DNA of 64,000 bases from Planctomycetota bacterium (GTDB lineage: Bacteria > Planctomycetota > Phycisphaerae > Phycisphaerales > UBA5793): assembly GCA_963205185.1 (NCBI GenBank), contig CAUJHZ010000044.1:87640-151639 (forward strand), given 5' to 3'. The position numbers and the translations under genes are program-made. Positions 60,641 through 64,000 of this stretch are shown piece by piece; positions within the stretch are counted from its first letter, which is position 1; each line of letters opens with the position of its first letter. A model generated the notes under the pieces. That model saw nothing but the letters and a program-made list of their open reading frames with translations, had not been told where the DNA came from and searched no databases.

Positions 60641-61942
60641 TCACTGCCCCAGGCGAACCCAGCGGCGCGCCTTGAGTTCGAAACGAGGCAACTCACCCGC
60701 GCCTGCCGCGCGTACGGGCACGCGCAGGTTCCATGCGTCGCGGATGGCCTGCTCGACGCGCCGGCAAAGCGCGGCGGAGTCGGCGACCTCGGCCGCCGGC
60801 TCGATGGTCAGAGTCAGTTCAGTCATTCCCGCACGCTGCCCGATTTCGGCGCGGTATTCGACCACTTCCGTAAACGGCCCGAGCAACGCATCGAGCGCGC
60901 TGGGGTAGAGATTGGTGCCGCGAACGACGACCATGTCATCCACGCGGCCGATGATGCCACCGATGAGGCGCATCGTGTGGCGACCGCAGGCGCACGCACC
61001 GCCCGTCTCGCACTGGACGATGTCGCCGGTGCGATAGCGCAGCACGGGAGAATCCTCGCGGCCGAGCGTGGTGATGACGAGTTCACCTGTGGCGCCGTCT
61101 TCTGCAGGAAGCGGCTCGCCCGTCGCCGGGTCGATGATTTCGCAGAGGTAGCGACCCTCATCCACGTGCAGCACGCATGGTCGGCGCGGGCACTCGAACG
61201 TGACCGGCCCGACTTCGGTCATCCCGTGGTGATCGAAGACGCGCGCGGTCGGCCAGAGTTGTTCGATGCGGCTGCGCACGGCCGGGACGCTGCCGCCGGG
61301 CTCGCCGGCGACGATGATCAGGCGGACCTTAGCGAGGCTGAGATCGACGCCCTGCTCCCGAGCCGATTCGCCCAGACGAATGGCGTACGTGGGCGTGCAG
61401 AGCAGGACCTTGACCTCGTTGGCGATGATGGCGCGCACGCGCGTGGCCGTGTTCATCGCCCCTCCCGAAATGCACCGGCACGCCATATCCAGCGCGGCGT
61501 CCCACGCCATCCAGAATCCGATGAACGGGCCGAACGAGAACGCGAAAAACAGGCAGTCGCCATCATCGACTCCCGCGACACCCAGCAGCGTATGCCAGCC
61601 GGCAACAAGCCAGTCCCAGTTGTCTTCGGTATCGAGCCAGCGCAGCGGATTGCCGGTGGTCGAACTCGTCTGGTGAACGCGCACGTAGTGATTGATTGAT
61701 GTCGAAAGATTGGTGCCGTAGGGAGGATGCGCTTCCTGGTCCACGGCCAGATCCGCCTTGGTCAGCAGCGGCAGCCGGGCCGCAAAGGCGTCGAGCGACT
61801 CGATGGTTTCATCGACCCCTGCGGCTCGCAGTCGCTGCCGCCAGAAGGGGTTGTCGTTTTTGACCTTCTCAATAAGGCCGCACAGCAAGTCCAGTTGCTG
61901 GTCGCGCAGTGACTCTCGACTGAAGAAGAGACGTTCACCCAT
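60641..61942 (-). CDS. PaaK-like CoA ligase (adenylate-forming)
   Basis: 433 residues, length of the phenylacetate-CoA ligase family. RVHQTSSTTGNPLRW is the P-loop-like AMP motif, YGTNLSTSI and FDHHGMTEVGPV follow, then RYRTGDIVQCETGGACACGRH (with the family's Cys pair) and GRVDDMVVVRGTNLYP. It would activate an aromatic acid as acyl-adenylate and hand it to CoA or to a carrier protein. Next to a chorismate-lyase-like gene the likely substrate is hydroxybenzoate (inference). 123 bases separate it from that gene, possibly an internal promoter. Confidence 0.85.
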   Translation of the reverse strand: MGERLFFSRESLRDQQLDLLCGLIEKVKNDNPFWRQRLRAAGVDETIESLDAFAARLPLLTKADLAVDQEAHPPYGTNLSTSINHYVRVHQTSSTTGNPLRWLDTEDNWDWLVAGWHTLLGVAGVDDGDCLFFAFSFGPFIGFWMAWDAALDMACRCISGGAMNTATRVRAIIANEVKVLLCTPTYAIRLGESAREQGVDLSLAKVRLIIVAGEPGGSVPAVRSRIEQLWPTARVFDHHGMTEVGPVTFECPRRPCVLHVDEGRYLCEIIDPATGEPLPAEDGATGELVITTLGREDSPVLRYRTGDIVQCETGGACACGRHTMRLIGGIIGRVDDMVVVRGTNLYPSALDALLGPFTEVVEYRAEIGQRAGMTELTLTIEPAAEVADSAALCRRVEQAIRDAWNLRVPVRAAGAGELPRFELKARRWVRLGQ

Positions 61943-61951
61943 GACTGAAAC

Positions 61952-62503
61952 TCAGTGGTCGGCTGACGGGGCTGGCGCGCTTGCCGGTGGAGGGTGCGAC
62001 ACGGCGCCCGGCGGGGGCTTGTAGAGCGTTACGAGCATGCCGCCCCCGGCCGCCATGAGTATGCCCAGAAAGAATGGCCAGCGGATGGCGCCGACGCCGC
62101 CGGCGGGTGGGTGCATCCAGATGGCGACGACCGCATTCACGATCGGCGCCCCGGCGAAGATGATCGACATGACCACTGCCGGATTCCCTTTGGCGCCGAA
62201 TGCCAGCAGCACGCAGAAGGCGCCCACGGCGCCGACGACGCCCGCGAGCAGTGACCACATGATCCCTTTGGCCGGCATGGACCAGCTCGAGCCTGCGGCG
62301 AGCAGCATCCCCGCAGGCGCGAGCACCGCGATGAGAAAGTACGCGATGCCAACCCACAGGAACGCCTTGTAGCGGCCGTTGGATGCGTCGGCCATGTTCA
62401 ACTGACCGCTGTGCAGGAAGATGCCGTACACGCCCCAGCACGCCACCGTCATCAGCGCAAAGGTGATCCACGCAGAGCCGGGCGAAGACGTCGTTTCGGG
62501 CAT
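61952..62503 (-). CDS. Small multi-pass transporter, EamA/DMT-like
   Basis: 183 residues with five hydrophobic helices (WITFALMTVACWGVYGIF, FLWVGIAYFLIAVLAPAGMLL, GIMWSLLAGVVGAVGAFCVLLAFG, VVMSIIFAGAPIVNAVVAIWM, FFLGILMAAGGGMLVTLY) and a Pro-rich tail. Looks like one half of a drug/metabolite transporter, which commonly has ten helices; it may dimerise. Sits nine bases upstream of the ligase gene and two bases after the thioesterase stop, so it belongs to the operon. Confidence 0.65.
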   Translation of the reverse strand: MPETTSSPGSAWITFALMTVACWGVYGIFLHSGQLNMADASNGRYKAFLWVGIAYFLIAVLAPAGMLLAAGSSWSMPAKGIMWSLLAGVVGAVGAFCVLLAFGAKGNPAVVMSIIFAGAPIVNAVVAIWMHPPAGGVGAIRWPFFLGILMAAGGGMLVTLYKPPPGAVSHPPPASAPAPSADH

Positions 62504-62505
62504 GT

Positions 62506-62976
62506 TCAGAATCCTTCCTGGCCGACGAGTTCGGCCGGCGCGGCGTCGATCAGGCGCACAAAGGCCTCGGGCATGCTGGCGGCGCGCATTCGGCCGTCGG
62601 GCGTGTGATTTGTCGCGTAGAGCGCGGTGACTACGCCGCGCGCGGTGACGGGCATGCCCTCGAGCGTGCCGTCCGTATTCACCTTGCGAAAGACAAAGCC
62701 GTAGGTGATCGCCTTGTCGGTCTTGCGCAGGACGAGCAGGTGCACTTCGACCGTGTCCTGAAAGCGAACGGGCGCGAAATAGCGGCAGGACACTTCGACG
62801 CGCGGCCAGCCGGCCATGCGGTGGCCATCCTGTTCGTGGACGGTTTCACCCAGCGAACGGATGAACGCGTGTTCGACCGCCTCCATGAAGCGGAAGTAGT
62901 TGGCGAAGTGCATGATGCCGGCAGTGTCGGTGTCTGCAAATTCGACCAGTCGCCGGGCTCGGAACTCGTAGTGCAT
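62506..62976 (-). CDS. Hotdog-fold acyl-CoA thioesterase (4HBT type)
   Basis: 156 residues from the ATG at 62976; a GTG at 62991 directly after the upstream stop is a possible earlier start. RRLVEFADTDTAGIMHFANYFRFMEAVEHAFIRSLG holds the catalytic Asp and the HxxY/F helix of the 4-hydroxybenzoyl-CoA thioesterase family; VSCRYFAPVRFQDTVEV follows. It releases acyl groups from CoA or carrier protein. Fits a pathway that makes aryl thioesters. Operon gene. Confidence 0.85.
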   Translation of the reverse strand: MHYEFRARRLVEFADTDTAGIMHFANYFRFMEAVEHAFIRSLGETVHEQDGHRMAGWPRVEVSCRYFAPVRFQDTVEVHLLVLRKTDKAITYGFVFRKVNTDGTLEGMPVTARGVVTALYATNHTPDGRMRAASMPEAFVRLIDAAPAELVGQEGF

Positions 62977-62991
62977 CGTCGTCGGTCCCAC

Positions 62992-64000
62992 TCAGGCGGG
63001 AAGAGGATCGGCAGCCGCTGCGGCCGGTGCTGAAGTGAGCATGATACACATCTGCTCGACCTCGCGGGCCATGCGGTCGGCAGTGAATCGGTCGCGGACG
63101 CTGGCGCAACCCGCGGCTCCCAGGGCGCGTGCACGGTCGGGATCACTCAGCAGCAGGGCGATCGCCTCTGCGAGGGACGGCGCATCGTCGGGTGCGCACA
63201 GCACGCCGCCTCCGGTCGCTTCGAGCAGTTCAGGAAAGGAAGCATGCTTCGGCTGCACGACGGGCACGCCGCATGCGAGTGCTTCGAGCACATACAGACC
63301 GAACGATTCGCCGTAAGTGGCGGGCACCGAGAGCACATCGAGGCTGCTGAGGAGATCGATCTTGGCCGGGCGCTCGATGTTGGGAAGGATCTCGACGTCG
63401 TCCAGCACGGCGGCGGCCCGCAGTTTCTGCCGCTGTTGCTGCACGAACGGCCGATCGCCCTTGAGCATGGCGCCCGCCACGCGGAGCCGCGCGCCGGCGA
63501 ACTCCGGCTGCTTCTTGAGCAGGATGAACGCATCGCACAGCGTGTGCAGGCCCTTATCTGCACAGAGGCGCGCGAGATAGCCGATGGTCGGCCGCCGATC
63601 GCGAGGGCTGGAGTCGGGCCGGGGTAGATCCTCGAGTTCGATGCCGTTGTGGATCACCTGCACGCGGTCGGGGCGCAGCGCGAGGCGATCGGTCATCAGA
63701 TCGCCGTAGTAGCGGCTCACGGCGATGAAGCGGCGCACGCCCTGCACCTGGTCGCGCACGAGCCGCCACGCCTGGGCTCGGTGGGAGAGGGGCAGTGAAT
63801 CGAGAAACGGCGCTTCGCCCTGCAAGGTGCAGACAATGGGGCAACGCACCTGCTCTGTCAGCGGCTCGACGAGTCCGCACAACATCGCATTGGACAGCAG
63901 GATGACATCGGGCTGCGGCTCGGCGCGGAGCCAGCTGATGAGATGATCGACTTCCGCGGCCTGGCGGCCGCGCCGGCCGCGCAGGGTGGAAAGGGTGAGA
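62992..64000 (-). CDS. Family 4-like glycosyltransferase (5' partial)
   Basis: The frame is open to the right edge, so the first part of the gene is outside; 335 codons are visible. CTLQGEAPFLDSL lies in the acceptor domain, then VSRYYGDLMTDRL, IGYLARLCADKGLHTLCDAF and the donor-binding YGESFGLYVLEALACGVPVVQPKHASFPEL with the E-x7-E motif of retaining GT-B enzymes. It would move a sugar from a nucleotide sugar to the pathway product or to a lipid. First visible gene of the operon. Confidence 0.85.
   Translation of the reverse strand, partial: LTLSTLRGRRGRQAAEVDHLISWLRAEPQPDVILLSNAMLCGLVEPLTEQVRCPIVCTLQGEAPFLDSLPLSHRAQAWRLVRDQVQGVRRFIAVSRYYGDLMTDRLALRPDRVQVIHNGIELEDLPRPDSSPRDRRPTIGYLARLCADKGLHTLCDAFILLKKQPEFAGARLRVAGAMLKGDRPFVQQQRQKLRAAAVLDDVEILPNIERPAKIDLLSSLDVLSVPATYGESFGLYVLEALACGVPVVQPKHASFPELLEATGGGVLCAPDDAPSLAEAIALLLSDPDRARALGAAGCASVRDRFTADRMAREVEQMCIMLTSAPAAAAADPLPA

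Overview
The window reads as a chromosomal segment of a high-GC planctomycete, most likely a member of the Phycisphaerae. Reasons: prepilin-like exported proteins with an H-X9-type leader and a GFTLIE cleavage site, many small membrane proteins ending in a CxxCGYDLRG...CPECG zinc ribbon, exported proteins sharing a planctomycete-style C-terminal domain, PQQ-like beta-propellers, ECF sigma/anti-sigma pairs, and GC-rich third codon positions that open long false frames opposite the real genes. No transposase, integrase, phage gene, CRISPR array or rRNA was seen; there is one tRNA (Pro, CGG). All family calls are from reading the proteins by eye; no database was searched.

Layout. 1-13 kb: cell-envelope and core genes: a metallopeptidase with TPRs (cut by the left edge), an SH3-like exported protein, a TolC-type lipoprotein, a stand-alone ATP synthase beta subunit, a PrcB-like protein, a lipoprotein, a YkgJ-type cysteine-cluster protein, a stand-alone succinyl-CoA ligase beta subunit, a prepilin-like protein and a Tyr/Gly-rich exported protein. 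13-25 kb: manA, an ECF sigma/anti-sigma/lipoprotein operon, a 2[4Fe-4S] ferredoxin, a PGRP-type amidase, a second ECF sigma/anti-sigma operon carrying two PDZ proteins, tatC with a large loop insertion, tadA, an HNH endonuclease and rpe. 25.35 kb: tRNA-Pro.

25.4-38 kb is an accessory stretch rich in small soluble proteins of the DUF1801, SRPBCC/AHSA1, DinB, SnoaL and YjbR families, with gene fragments between them. One operon (ArsR, SRPBCC, DUF1801, DUF1801) starts at a near-consensus promoter flanked by two matching palindromes, and its first gene is probably read from a leaderless message. 38-46 kb holds a PqqB-like lipoprotein, and an interleaved set of two paralogous tiny-protein families (three YegP/DUF1508-like, three of an unrecognised family with an LTDADFxWL core) around two exported proteins that share an almost identical 3' end and downstream hairpin.

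46-51.3 kb: methyltransferase, a frame-disrupted small membrane gene, a zinc-ribbon/SRPBCC fusion, an alcohol dehydrogenase, and then a block where three zinc-ribbon membrane genes sit among an array of palindromic repeats; the last repeat supplies the end and stop codon of the neighbouring beta-propeller gene. 51.3-58.6 kb: two exported PQQ-like propellers and an ABC exporter of the LolD/MacB type.

58.7-64 kb, all on the minus strand and tightly packed, is the end of what looks like a biosynthetic operon: a glycosyltransferase (cut by the right edge), a hotdog thioesterase, a small transporter, a PaaK-like acyl/aryl-CoA ligase, a chorismate-lyase-like protein and a flavin oxidoreductase with the WxWxIP halogenase signature. 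Together these suggest a chorismate-derived aromatic product, as in aryl-polyene or resorcinol-type clusters; the ketosynthase and carrier-protein genes that would prove it would lie past 64 kb.
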